Shown piece by piece: positions 34,764 through 46,760 of a stretch of 64,000 bases of DNA (within the stretch, counting starts at the first letter, position 1; each line of letters opens with the position of its first letter). Position numbers and translations under genes: made by a program. A model generated the notes under the pieces. The model was not told the origin of the DNA. It ran no database searches and saw nothing but the letters and a program-made list of their open reading frames with translations. Source of the DNA: Hippophae tibetana (lineage: Eukaryota > Streptophyta > Magnoliopsida > Rosales > Elaeagnaceae); assembly GCA_037013495.1 (NCBI GenBank), contig CM072811.1, positions 15,940,659 through 16,004,658 of the forward strand, written 5' to 3'.

Positions 34764-36589
34764 TCATGAGTGCTCAAAAAGCACTAAAATTATCATGATT
34801 TTATGCACATTAATTGATTAAAAATATATATATTTATATGTTTTATCATATATTTATATAAATTTGTCTTTTTTGGAATCAAGGGTATTTTTATTGTTTT
34901 TCAGGTATTTTGGCTTAAAAACGTAACTTAAAGACTCAAAGCGGAATACTAGAAGCAATACATCACAAATATATTAATAAATAAATGGGGAAAGGTCAAC
35001 AAATATGGAAAAATTGGACAAAATGGGTCAAAAAAGAGAAAATCACGCCACCGTGCCGCCCAGCCGCGCCGAGCCCCGTGCGTGCCAGCACCCAGACCCA
35101 CGCGCTCTAGCACCCAGACCCGCACGCCCAGCTGCTCTCCAAGCACTCTGATGCCCATTTCGCTCCATTTTCGCACGCAGCCGCTCCCATGACATCATGT
35201 CGACGTCATCAATGACCTCAGCAATTGCACTCTACGTTTTCACTTTTTTTTAACATTTTTTCACTCACTTTTTCTCTCCATCCTCACCTATAAATACCCC
35301 CCTTCCTTTAACTTCTAAACACACCTCAAAACACATTCTCTTCTCTCTTTCTTTCTCTCTTTTCTTAGATTTTTTGTTTTTTCTAGTTTTTCTAGTTTTT
35401 TCTTAGTTTTTAGCTTTTCTTAATTAGTTTTTCTTAGTTTTAGAGTTCTTCCCTTTTTGGGAAGAACTAGTTATGTTTTTGTAATTTATTAGCTTTTTGA
35501 TTCAATAAATGGGAGTGCAAATTCCGCTTGGAGGTTTTCCAGCAATGGGAATAGCATCAAAGTTCTGTAAGGATTTTATTTTCTTTACAGTTATTTTTTA
35601 TGCTTTATTCTTACATGTTATATTTAATTTGTCTGTGATTAAATTTAACTGTGTTGGCTGTTTATAAACATGATGTAATAATAACGTTGTTATGCTTACG
35701 AAATATTAAATACGTAAAAATCTCTAAAATGAATTGATTTTGTTTTTATTCAAGATTTTATATTAAGAATGTTAGAGAGAAATATATTATTTTTCATTAC
35801 AAACTTAAACCTGAAAATTAGATTTTAAGGTTTAGTTATCCGGTCTGATTTAGAGTAGTGCTCTTTTATTTGTTGGTACAATCGCCCGGTAGTTAGAGTG
35901 AAGCTCTATTTCAAAAGTTTTTATAAGAATTATTATCTGAAAATGAATTGACAACATGTTTTCAGTAGTGGTTTTAAAACTTGAAAGTTAGTACTCGGAT
36001 AACTAAATTCTTAGGTTTAATTTGGACACCTTGAATAAAGTTTAAACTGTCTAATCCCACCAAATGTGGCATTTAAATTCAATCTCTTAGAAAAAGGAAT
36101 TAATTTAATTAAGAAAATTAGTTATCAACCCCACCCATAGGTGTTAATTGATTTGTTTAGTTAACAAAGAATATCTAACCCCACCAAACGTGGTATTCAT
36201 ATAAAAAAGGGAGAATCAATAAATATCAATTCATATCTTTAATAACCTAAATAATATGAGCAAGCATAATTAACTTAGTTATTATATCCATAAATACTCC
36301 ACTATTATAAAAGATAAAATTTGCATAAATGTTTATTGAATCTATGTTTATTTTTATGTAAGTAGATTAAAACACAAAAAACCCAAAATATTGTGATAGG
36401 ATGTTTAGGATTTAATTTCGTTTTTAAAAGTTTGAATAATAAATTAAAAATCACATACATTCCTTCCTTAGATCGACCTTGGGAGTATACTTATCATTTT
36501 CTTCGAAATGATTCGTGCACTTGCGAGAGTTTTATAAATATAAAACCAAAGTATTGGCAAGAATCGGCGATGCCGGTTTTTGCTTATCA
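34764..36589 (+). repeat. LTR-like unit 5 (1826 bp) inside gypsy B gag
   Basis: It starts TCATGAGTGCTC (one change from TGATGAG) and ends TGCTTATCA. A perfect target duplication TCCAC lies at 34759-34763 and 36590-36594. It has a GC block (35040-35190), CGACGTCA (35201-35208), TATAAATA (35289-35296) and AATAAA near 35504. Gag-like sequence resumes on both sides. Confidence 0.9.
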
Positions 36590-36594
36590 TCCAC

Positions 36595-37150
36595 CTACAG
36601 CATTATCAACTATAAATAGACACTATTGTGCCATCCCATTATAGAAAATGTGGAATGGCTCTCCTTCCACTTGATAAAATGTGGGAATGTTAGGTAAAAA
36701 ACCAGAAGTGTTTTGATGCGAATAGAATTTTTCCCATAACTTGTTATAAACTCCCTCCCAAGTTATTAAGAGGCCTGGTGGAAGAGTCATAAGCTAAGCA
36801 TTTGCCCTATCTTTGAGCGTGTATAAGAAACACCTCATTTTAAGTTAGTTCTCATTTAGCCCTTATAAAGAAAATGTGTGTATAGTTGAATATAAATCAC
36901 TAATGAAAGCCAAAGGACCTTCAATGGAATTCCACAGAATGAGGGTAACATGGAATAATGAATATTTTTAACATACAGTTCCTAGCTATCACTCCCAATT
37001 ATATGCATGAAGTAGCAATTCCAATTAATTGCTTTGTATACTCATTCATTACCATTACCCTTTTTAAAGCACCCCTATGTTTAGTGGCTCTTGTAAATGC
37101 TCTTGTAATGGCTCCTAGATTTCAGTATTTGGTCTACTTAAGTACTCTTT
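36595..37150 (-). pseudogene. Gypsy B gag capsid, broken
   Basis: Minus-strand translation across several frames gives TLKDRANAWLMTLPPGLL, TWEGVYNKLWEKFYSHQNT and FYQVEGEPFHIFYNG, the core of Athila-type Gag. Multiple stops are present. It runs up to the unit 5 insertion at 36595, and short matching words (TYKIYNMLGVDSQ) resume at 34740, so unit 5 split a single gag. Confidence 0.82.
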
Positions 37151-37512
37151 GAATTTGTTGATGTTGTCTGTGAAAGGTACTAGTTGGATCTCAATGGATC
37201 TCCTACCTTAGATATACTAACAAAAATAACAAATAAATCAAATCACTAGAAAATATACCACTAAAATAAAAAAGAAATACAAATAGAAAATAAATGAAAA
37301 AATTGAAATAACTAAACAAAAAGGAAAATGACAAAATGCAAAAAACAAAATGGAAAATGGAAAATAAATAAAAAATAATTAAAGTTACTAAACAAAAACA
37401 AATATCAACAAAATCAAAAAATCAAAAAATCACAAAAACAAATAAATTACAAAAACAAATAAATTACAAAAACAAGCTAAAAAGAAAACAAATAAACCAT
37501 TTAAAATGCCAA

Positions 37513-37530
37513 TCCCCAATAACGGCACCA
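37513..37530 (-). promoter_or_regulatory. Primer-binding site of gypsy B (tRNA-Asp type)
   Basis: The minus strand reads TGGTGCCGTTATTGGGGA. Compared with TGGCGCCGTTGCCGGGGA it differs at four positions, all transitions. The LTR follows within a few bases. The purine-rich stretch 37200-37500 between it and gag is the non-coding leader. Confidence 0.82.
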
Positions 37531-37535
37531 AAAAA

Positions 37536-39000
37536 TATCTACTTGCAAGTGCATGAATTACTAGCATACTAATTATAATTTTTAGCAGGTTATTTTAAAA
37601 AGTTAAATTATTTTATGAATTAGTTAAAATCAACAATCCTAGACATTCTAACAATTGTATGTTGAAAGATGATTGTAAAATCTAAAAATATTTAATAACT
37701 AAAATAAAGCACGTAAATTAAATTATAGTCTAATGAAGATGATAAACAAATATGATAAAATAGTTTTCTATCTATGGAAAGAACGAATTAAATGATTTCA
37801 TAAAAATTTAGAATTATTGATTTTTTTTCCTTTAAATAAGCGAACCCTCACTGAGGTAAGACCCCCAAATTTCTCAATTAACTAATAACTTTCTGGATTA
37901 TGATTCAAATTGATGAATTGGTAAACCTAAGGAAAATACATAAACCATCTAATTAAACACAAATCAATGAAATTAAATCAAAATCTTGTTCATAAATATA
38001 CAACCATGCATAAATGATGTGTCTAATACATGGTTTTAAAATATTTTCTTTAATTATAAACCAAGATTTGATCAATCATTAATTTATAACTAAATATATG
38101 ATAACAATAAATAAATCAAATTTTATTTAACTAAATCATAAATCTTTTCTTCTAATCATTAGAAGCAAGACTAAAAATCTCATATATAACAGTTAGCCTA
38201 ACATAACTCAATTAACCAAAATTAATTCAACTACAAAAGATATTCAGATTATAGAGAGAAAAATAAGATCTAACAATAAAATATCCCTTTTTTATATGTG
38301 ATTTCAAATCTTTGAATTGGTTGATCGCCTTCTTTAAATCATTGAAAACTACTTCATAATCGGGAGCTTTTCTCTCTATTTGTAGTATTTTGTATGATGG
38401 ATTATGGCTATATATAGCTGGTAAACCTTGATATTATTTAAGAAGGGTTTATGGTGTTTTTATAAGCTTAAGGTAAAGCAAATTTCATACATGTATTAAG
38501 GTTTCTAACTAGTTTTTACACTTATGTTGTGATATGCTTTAATTTGCACCACGATATGCATTGAATTGTGAATCCTTAATTGCAACCAGAGAGGCTTGTG
38601 CCATAGCATGAAATATTTTGAGCCACTATGCATTGAAATATAGTAAACACACAAATGGATACGAGAGCACTTCATTGTAGCATGAATTTTGTTGAGCTGC
38701 GACACGAATGGAATTTTTAGAATCGGTAAATGTCACTCAAGAACACCTTGTCATGGCTTGAAATATGTCTGGGCTATGATGAGCACAATTTTTATTGTTT
38801 TTGATATTCTGGTTTGTTTTGACTTGTGTGAGTTGCCATTAGTCGCACCATTTTCACTCTTTTTGCTCGTGTTTTCCTAAGATTCTTTGAAAGCACATTA
38901 AGTTACATAATATGAAAATGTCATCCAAAACAAGATAATAGTAAAATAAAATATAAAATTAATGCTTAAAAGTATAGCAAAGTTTTGGTCAAAATAATGT
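37536..39000 (-). repeat. Gypsy B 5' LTR, right edge uncertain
   Basis: It follows the primer site; the first words (minus) GCACTTGCAAGTAGAT resemble the end of the LTR-like units. A TATATATAG box on the minus strand near 38408-38418 could be the promoter. No coding region is seen. The other terminus was not found, so 39000 is only approximate. Confidence 0.5.
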
Positions 39001-39129
39001 TTAACCTCCCTTTTTCACTTACATTTTATAGTTACTGCTTTTAAAATATTTTTCAAACCTTGTGAACCAACTCCCAATGATTTAGTGGGTTAGTAGGTGA
39101 TCTCTAAGCTTACTAGACTGCCAATTTTC

Positions 39130-40030
39130 TATCAATAATAGGCTAAATTTTTGTCGAGAAAGGAATGAGCATTGCTTTTAATACCACCAAAGGAAGTGGT
39201 AATAGAAAGGATGTGCACAAAAATATTGATATTAACAAGAGTTCAGGTCCTAATGAATAATATATGGCCTTTCTTACAAAGATTCGTTAGATTCTTCCAA
39301 AGTAAAAGAAACCCTTCTAGTAGGGCTAGAAGGGATATCCCAAGCAAGAAAAACATGAGGTCAAGGAAGAAAGAATAAAAATCTAAATATCATAAAGACA
39401 ATTAGGTAGTGACTACGTCAACCAGATAAAGTGTTTTGAGTATGAAAAGCCTAGACACATTGCTACCAACTATTATGCTACATAAAATATCTCTGAGAAA
39501 TGAGCAATGAAGATTGAGGTTGCTATTTTGGATGGTAGCTATAGTGTTAATGAGAATAAGTGTACCTATATAGCCTTCATAGCTTCTAAGTCTCCTAAAG
39601 ATCCTCTCACTATAACCTCCCACAGCCATAGAGGTGTAGAAGATAATGAAGATGACCTCCTTGAATCGTACAATGAACTCCTTGGGGGCACATTAAGCAT
39701 GAAAAATCAAGAAAAAGGTTTTGGAGAGCCTTAAGAAAAATAATTGAGAGCTAAGCATACTAAAAGCTGCTCTTGAGGAAAATAAGTCCCTAGTTATACA
39801 TGATCACAACACTTTCATGAAAAATTTCAGATTATTTAGAAGAGATGCTCTAATCTCCAAGAAGAGTTCAACACTAATCACTTTTGTGTCAATTTTTTGG
39901 AAGAAAAATTGAAGTAAATTTAGTCTAGTCAAGTGATACAGAGAAAGATCGACAAAGAACTATCAGCACTAACTTAACTAACAAGTAGGTTGGTTAAATC
40001 ACCCTCATAGAAGCAGGAGTAGTAATAGGT
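39130..40030 (+). pseudogene. Copia gag C-terminal fragment, broken
   Basis: Plus-strand pieces (39172-39378 and 39507-39734) match the end of a plant copia Gag: MAFLTK...RFFQSKRNPSSRARRD, then a knuckle at 39432-39476 reading CFEYEKPRHIATNYY, then an acidic stretch and DDLLESYNELLGGTLS. In the knuckle, two of three cysteines have become tyrosine (CX2YX4HX4Y), each explained by one G-to-A change. Stops separate the pieces and no pol follows. Confidence 0.78.
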
Positions 40031-41738
40031 AGTTTGGATAGAGGCCCTAGTTGATAGAGGTAATATGGGTTTTATTTCTTTCAGAATTGTAACTGTTTTA
40101 TTAATTAGTGAATTGTTTGCAACTAAGTGATTTCCTTAAGAAACTCGAGCATGTTACCACATAGATACTATCTCTATGTAGGTTTATATCATGACATTGC
40201 TTGTTGTGCATGCCCATTGATGTATTAGTACAATTTTAGTTTAAAGTGTATATGTTACAATATACTATCACTTGATCTCTGATTATAAAACGTTTATTGT
40301 TTCGTACCTTTTGCTTGAAATATAATATCTTAAAAGTTATCTACTTACCTAATATTACATTATTTGTGATTCTACTACATTTTCTACTTTAGTGTACCCT
40401 ACTCTTTTGTGTGAGTTAGGGTTGAGTGGTTAAAGAATCTGTATCTCCTTGTCCTGGTAATGTACCATGTCGTAGAATGTTTCATATTTAATAGTCGAAC
40501 ATGTTCGAGTCAAGCAATAAAAGCTATGGTTTCATCAAACTCAATCCCTTCAATCTGATTATAGCTTTGAGAACTAATTTAAACTTATTTATGGAAATAA
40601 CACCATTTTAATCTTATTTGTTCTTACACAATTACCTAGTTCAAATGAAAAGCTTAACAACTGGTCTCAGCACTAAATATCCCACATCATTTCTCTTAAT
40701 CTAGTTATGCTCCTCCTGTATAGAGTCCAATGAACATTCTAAAAGGCCTCTTTAGAAACTTGTTAAGCTCTTCCTGCATGGAATCCAATGAATGTTCTAA
40801 AGGCTCTATTGATGGCTCTTTATTCAAATTCAAATTAGCCATTTTGGTAAGTGGTGGAACAAGAGGGAGTGGAGTTGGAAAAATAGTGTTAGTTTGCATT
40901 TTTACTTGGTTACCATCGTGATCCTAATTAGAGACCACTTTTTTATGTATAATTAACAATAACTAGTAAGAGTCTAAAATGATAAAAATGCCCTATGACA
41001 GCATCATTGTCGCTACTCGTTGTCACGCATAGATTTGATTAACCAAAAATAGGCACTGGTTATGTTTCAACTGAAAAAAATAAAAAATAAAGAAGAATAA
41101 ATGATAGGGTGGAAGAAAAATAAAGAAAAATATTTAATGATAAAATTACTCTTGATTTTCTTTCCATGTGCATTGCATATGTAAAAATACTTAAACTAAA
41201 TGGGGTTACTATTTCAATTTTGAAATTTTGGAACTAATTAATAGATTGAGGTATTAAATTAGAACCATTTGAGAACATAAGTGAAAAGAGGTATTAGTTT
41301 TTCAAATTCTTGTGATACCTAACCCTTAATTAATTATCAATCTTTACTAATCTTAGAGTTACTTCATTATAAATCTAAGACTAAACTTTCAAATATCATG
41401 GCTAATATTTACCCAACACAATATATTTGAGTAATCCATTGATATGACCATTAGATATAGCTCAATCCTTCATAATTTGTTTGTAATATGACTTAGATTA
41501 ATGAGTCATTTTTATCTCCTATTTACATCTTTTCCTTCAATATTCGTGATGCATATAAGAAACTATATATAATCACATTATAGATTCTGCATAGTTATTC
41601 ATGCTTTGGATCACTAAATAAGAGAAGTACTATCAAGCATCTGAGAACATATGGAGTGGATTCTACATGGTCTGAGATAACCTCTCATCCCACTATAAAC
41701 ACTAAGATACCAAGACACAAGGCATCTTACCCACCAAT
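40031..41738. other. AT-rich stretch without recognised genes
   Basis: I see no gene here. A 64-codon minus-strand frame at 40705-40899 has no recognisable domain. It contains an internal near-repeat (CCTG(T/C)AT(A/G)GA(G/A)TCCAATGAA(C/T)(A/G)TTCTAAA at about 40716 and 40773). It might be a remnant of a retroelement gag leader, but that is a guess. Confidence 0.4.
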
Positions 41739-41741
41739 ATG

Positions 41742-42733
41742 CACTAATACAAAAAGAGGTATATAAGTCAATATGTAAAGTCGGTTTTTGGAAAAAACCG
41801 ACTTATAATTAATTTAAAGTCGGTTCGGTGTAGAACCGACGCTATCCACTTGTGTAGCGTCAGTTCCAGGTGTCAACCGACGCTACGCTACGTGGATAGA
41901 GTCGGTTCACCAATTCAACCGACGCTACATCCATGCGTAGCATCGGTTCGACACGTCAACCGACTCTACTACGCTACGCTACATGTCAACCGACACCTGG
42001 AACCGACGCTACTAACGTGGATAGCGTCGGTTGACACGTAGAACCGACGCTACGTTCTACGTGGATAGCGTCGGTTGACACATAGAATTGACGCTACACA
42101 CGTGGATAAATTCTTTTCTTTTTTTTCTTCTCCAGACAGAAACTATTCCAAGCGTTGCATAACTCTCAAAAACCCAAAACCTCCTCCACTTATCCTCCAC
42201 TCTTTCTCATTTTCTGGCCACCTACGACCACCATTTTCAGCACCGGTTAGTGGGTTTTCTTCCTCTCTAACTAATCTTTTAGATCCCCTATTTTTTAAAG
42301 CGAAATACTCAAATTTTTTACACCCATTTCTCACTTACAAAACACCATTTTTTTTTTCATTTTCTTCATTTTGTCACTTCACTCTTCTAATTATTTTTAT
42401 TATTCATATTTTTTCTGTTATTATGTGTTGTTATTTATGTGTATAAATTTTTGTATTATATAATGTAGGTTTGTATTATAAACATCAAGAGAAGAATATA
42501 CCATGGTATTTTTTTCTACTATTAATTAATATTAGATTTTTCAATTATTTGTATTACTTAAACTATTTGCAAACTGATTTTGGTTTTTTTTCTGCTCGAA
42601 TATAGGTTTTTATTTGAGTATAATAGAAAATGAGTAAATTTAAAATAAATCGCGTGAACCGACTTTAAATTTTAAGTCATTTAATTTAAAGTCGGTTAAA
42701 AAATCGACTTTAAAGCCTCTTTTTGTAGTAGTG
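41742..42733. mobile_element. Non-autonomous CACTA transposon, complete (992 bp)
   Basis: The left end is CACTAATACAAAAAGAGG and the right end is the complement of CACTACTACAAAAAGAGG: an 18-bp terminal inverted repeat with one mismatch. The 3-bp target duplication ATG is perfect (41739-41741 and 42734-42736), as expected for CACTA elements. Subterminal arrays of GTCGGTT/AACCGAC with ACACGT spacers fill 41778-42110, with two more near 42655-42712. The middle (42120-42600) is C/T-rich and could be a leftover leader; no transposase is present. It must have moved with transposase made elsewhere. Confidence 0.93.
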
Positions 42734-42941
42734 ATGAGCATCATCGAGAAAATCAAATACTAAGGTCTTACAACAAGGGACTATCTAAATCACTTAAGAT
42801 TAAGATCGTCTCATACATGATTATCGAGTGACATATATAGAAATATCTGTGGATAAACAAATATTAATAATGTTTATAATATGTCTGATCCTCTCTTTAT
42901 AATCAACTATTATACAAACTACCTCTAACTAGATATCTTAT

Positions 42942-43714
42942 AAGGGTGTATTCAAATAGGATTTTTGTAAACTTTAATGGATTTTAAAAGTTTATAAAAG
43001 CTTAGGTGTATTCATTTAAGAATTTTTAAGAATTAATAAAAAATTAGTTGTATTTAGTTAAAACTTTTTAAATGTTTACAAAAATATTAAGGTCAATTAC
43101 TTTTAAAAGCTTCATTTAATCATATATTTTTGAATATTTTAAACATATTTTATGTATAAAAAAAGTATACCACCATTAACATATTCTCCCATGAGATTTT
43201 TGAAAACTTTTTCTTTTAACTCTCTTTCTCCCTCTCCCTCTCAACTCTTGATTCCTACTACTCCTTTTTTCCTTTTTTATATTTCTCACATACTAACCTA
43301 AATTATTTTAAAATTAACTATAATTTTTTTTAATTCTCACATACTAACATTAAAAGAATAATTTTCAGGGATTAAGGATCTCACAATAATAACTTTTGTC
43401 ATAAGTTAAGTTGAACATGCGTCTCTTTTCAATTAATGAACTCCACCTTTACTTTTATGAAAATTCTTAATATTTTTACAGCTTAAAAAAAAGTCTAAGG
43501 TTTATTAATTTTTTAAATAAAATACATAATAACATATTGAATATTTTTTATATTTATAAAGTGTTCATTAAGAATTGTACAATGAAAAAGTGTGAGTAAG
43601 ACAAAAATTTAAAATAAATTTAACATATGAAAATTCTTAGAAAGCTATAAAAATTTATGAAAAAATCATACAAATCTATCAAAAACTCTCTAAATCTTAA
43701 TTGAATACATCCTT
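42942..43714. mobile_element. Small DNA transposon with terminal inverted repeats (773 bp)
   Basis: The left end AAGGGTGTATTCAAATAGGA is mirrored at the right by the complement of AAGGATGTATTCAATTAAGA. No protein is encoded; the inside is AT-rich. It resembles a MITE or deleted hAT/Mutator/Harbinger-type element, but the target duplication is not clear, so I leave the superfamily open. Confidence 0.7.
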
Positions 43715-43934
43715 CTTAATTAATGATATTTTAATAAAATTTAATTAATTTTCATAGAATACTTTGATTATATCACTTAAAATAAGACATCTTGTGTATA
43801 TGTTGATACAATGAGTTTTAAGTATATATAGATAATTAAAGATTTTTAATAAATTATTTGAAAATATAATTATTTGTCTAGATAACCAAACTAAAGAGAT
43901 ATGATTAATGTGAGCTTAATAAGGGTTATATGTT

Positions 43935-44995
43935 ATGGTTAAAATTGCAGAGTTCTGCAATGAGGAACTAGAGAGAAAAGAGGGATAATTGGGCAAATTT
44001 CTTCTTAGCTTTTATTCTAATCATCCAGGCTATTGATAAGGGTAATTTTAAGAGAGAAGAAGAGAACGAGAACAATGGCAATTGGATTAATTTTCATATC
44101 TATTCCTTCATTTCTTGGCTATCTTATAGCTTTACAAGAGCAATAGAGAGACAAGAGAAATTAACCAAAATAATAGAAAGAGAAAGGCATGGAATAATAG
44201 AATCTGCTTGGGCCATTTCTTAGCACTGAGGCACTGAGTGAGGTGGTGGGTACTTTTCCTAACCGCTTATTGACCCTCCATATGATAAGAGTGGCCCCCT
44301 TTCTTCAACGAACACCAACCCTACTCTAATTAGCTTTTATTCTAATCATCCAGGCTATTGATAAAGGTAATTTTAAGAGAGAAAAAGAGAAAGGGAACAA
44401 TGGAAATTGGCTTAATTTTCATATATATATATATATATATTTCTTCGTTTCTCGACTATCTTATAGCCTTATAAGAGCAAGAGATAGACAAGAGAAATTA
44501 ACCACAATAACAGAAAGAGAAAGGCATGGAATAACATAATATGCTCAGGTAGTTTCCTAGTAGTGAGGCACTCAGTAAGGTGGTGGGTACTGCTCCTAAC
44601 CACTTATTGACGCTCCATATGATGAGAGAGGTCCCTCTCCTTCATCAAACACCAACCCTACTCTAATTATTGCCACTTATGTGCTCCCACATGCGCACGG
44701 CTTGGCACATATGCACCTATCAATCGATAAGGGTAATTTTGAGAGAGAGGAAGAGAACGGGAACAATGGAAATTGGATTAATTTTCATATCTATTCTTTC
44801 GTTTCTCAGCTATCTTATAACCTTACAAGAGCAAGAGAAATTAACAATAATAATAGAAAGAGAAAGGCATGGTATTTTCGAATCGGTTGAATTCAATTTC
44901 GTGGCGTGCTAGAGTCTCTAAGATGTCATTACAGAACTCAAAATTTGACTTACTTTGAGTATCCATACCGATCACTGGCTTTGATACCACTATTA
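43935..44995 (-). mobile_element. Chromovirus X: LTR-derived repeats, primer site, gag start
   Basis: At 44981-44993 the minus strand reads TGGTATCAAAGCC, a primer site for initiator tRNA-Met. It is followed (44966 leftward) by MDTQSKSNFEFCNDIL and ARHEIEFNRF, the usual first residues of plant chromovirus Gag. Left of that, the frame is lost in three copies of a ~310-bp block (about 44024-44333, 44334-44668, 44669-44890). At 43935-44020 is another LTR-like piece starting TATGGTTAAAATTGC. It is a strongly rearranged remnant. Confidence 0.65.
44024..44890. repeat. ~310-bp tandem repeat, 2 full and 1 partial copies
   Basis: Each copy has GGTAATTTTAAGAGAGA-like, ATTGG(A/C)TTAATTTTCATAT and AGAAAGAGAAAGGCATGGAATA words, then CCAACCCTACTCTAATTA. 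Copy 2 has a longer (AT)n tract. Copy 3 stops before the gag start of element X. Confidence 0.85.
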
Positions 44996-45322
44996 TGGTT
45001 AAAATTGCAAAGTTCTGCAATGAAGAACTAGAGAGAAAAGAGAGGTAAGAGAAAAAGGGATAATTAGGAAAAATTCTTAGCTTTTATTCTAATCATCTGG
45101 GCTATATATAGTTTTACATATGCGTAATTAATGGTTAAAATTATAGAGTTCTACAATGAAGAATGAGAGAGAAAAGAGAGCTAGGAGAAATAGGGATAAT
45201 TGGGCAAATTTCTTCATAGCTTTTATTCTAATCATCTGGGCTATATATAGCCTTACATATGTGTAATTAAAAGGACAAAAAACGCTAAGGAATTGGCTCC
45301 ATAGCTGCTAACTAACTCTAAC
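44996..45322 (-). repeat. Shared LTR between chromovirus X and Y1
   Basis: The minus strand starts TGTTAGAGTTAGTTAG (right edge, about 45322) and ends before the primer site at 44993. It contains two partial copies of its own middle (44997-45125 and 45131-45270), each with a CTATATATAG TATA-like word. It serves as the 3' LTR of Y1 on its right and the 5' LTR of X on its left. Confidence 0.65.
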
Positions 45323-45479
45323 ATCTAACTATTTTCTCATGGTCCCCTTTACGTCCGTTCTGCACCAACGTGCCCTCAGCGGCGCCCACTGTGTCCCGCA
45401 TGTGCGCTCGTTGCTATGCACGAGGTTGTCCAAGAAAATATTCACATAAAATTTCTCCCTTTCTTTTAGAATCCTTGTC

Positions 45480-46760
45480 CGCAAGGATGAAGTCAGGGTA
45501 GGACTTTGAGAAACGCCATTCATTCTCCCAAGTAGCTGTCTCGGTTGAAACTCCTACCCATTTAACCAAAATTTCATATTTTGGTCGATATCTACCCTTC
45601 TAAACTACTCGACGCTCTTGGATAGCTTTAGTCTGTGGAATGATGGTGGATGTTTTGGAGATTGGAGGTAGTTGGGGACTGGTAAGAGTAACGGGTCATA
45701 TATGCTTCTTCAATATGCTAATGTGGAACACATCATATATCTATGAGTTTATAGGCAGGGATAGCCTATAAGCCACCGGACCAAATTTTTCAATAACTTC
45801 ATATGGTCCAAAGAATCATGGAGCAAGCTTCATGGAAGAAATGATAGCTATAGAGGTCTATCGATAGGGTTGAAGTTTCAAGTAGACATGATCTCCCACA
45901 TGGAAGGAAAGCTCTTTTCTATGCTGATCAATTTGACACTTCATGCAATTTTGATCTTGTAGAAGATTGTGGCGCAACTCTCGTAGGATGTAATCTCAAT
46001 CACATAGGTATTCGTCGATAGTGGGAACCTTGGAGGTACCTAGTATGTAAGTCATTAGTTGAGGGGGAGGAATACTATAAACTACCTCAAAGGGTGTACA
46101 TTTGGTGGAAGAGTGAAGAGAGGTGTTATAGCTAAATTCAGCCCAAGGTATCCACTCAACCCATTGTTTTGGTTGATCACTAGCAAAGTAACGTAAATAT
46201 TGTTCCAAAGTCTTGTTAACCACCTCAATTTGACCATTCGTTTATGGATGGTAACTAGAGATCATGAGCAATTGAGTACCCTGTAACTTAAACAATGCTT
46301 GCCATAACTAGCTAACAAAAACCTTGTCTCGGTCACTAACTATAGAGGTTAGTATACCATGAAATTTCACGATATTGACCACAAATACCTTGGCTACCAT
46401 AAGTGTTGTAAAAGGATGCTTCATAGCTGTAAAGTGAGCATATTTGGTCAACCTGTCGACCACCACCATAAAGACTGTGTTTCCCTCAGAATGGGGTAAT
46501 CCTTCAATGAAATCTATTCAGATTTTAGGTAACGGTTGTAACAATCCAGCTAGCTTCATGCAATCAACCTTGCACCATTGGCATACTTCACATTCACTCA
46601 CGAACTCTTTTATGATACCCAAAATGTCCTCAAATGGGTGATGAATGACACTCGCCCAATATTTAAGGTATTAAGGTTGATTGAGAGCTTAGGTATACCT
46701 TGTTTCCCTTAAATGAATCCCTATCTCGCTGGCATATCTGAAAATCTTCGGCATATGGTC
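45480..46760 (-). pseudogene. Chromovirus Y1 integrase and chromodomain, broken
   Basis: The minus strand gives the end of the integrase zinc finger (FVSECEVCQWCKV). The core follows with all three acidic residues recognisable: Asp in IDFIEGLPHSEGNTVF, Asp in VSDRDKVF and Glu in NGQIEVVNKTLEQYL. At 45996-46223 the GPY-side module shows WVEWIPWAEFSYNTS and TPFEVVYSIPPP. Around 45480-45560 a chromodomain-like end reads GVSTETATWENEW...YPDFILADKDS. Chromodomains steer integration to marked chromatin. Stops break the frame, for example just before NGQ. Confidence 0.87.

Larger units (their letters stand above)
33395..39000 (-). mobile_element. Gypsy B: second Athila-like element, split by unit 5
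   Basis: Minus-strand order is LTR (about 37536 to 39000), primer site (37513-37530), leader, gag (37150-36595), unit 5, gag end, protease (34758-33620), spacer. It ends where the Tat-like LTR begins, so pol is missing. The right LTR edge is not defined by a clear terminus. Confidence 0.75.

Noticed and set aside
40705-40899. 64-codon minus-strand frame with a Pro-rich start
   Set aside because: No domain recognised and no neighbouring element boundary; kept only as part of an unassigned AT-rich stretch.
41850-42446. 63- and 123-codon plus-strand frames in the CACTA element
   Set aside because: The first is a translation of subterminal repeats; the second lies in a C/T-rich leader-like stretch without any domain.
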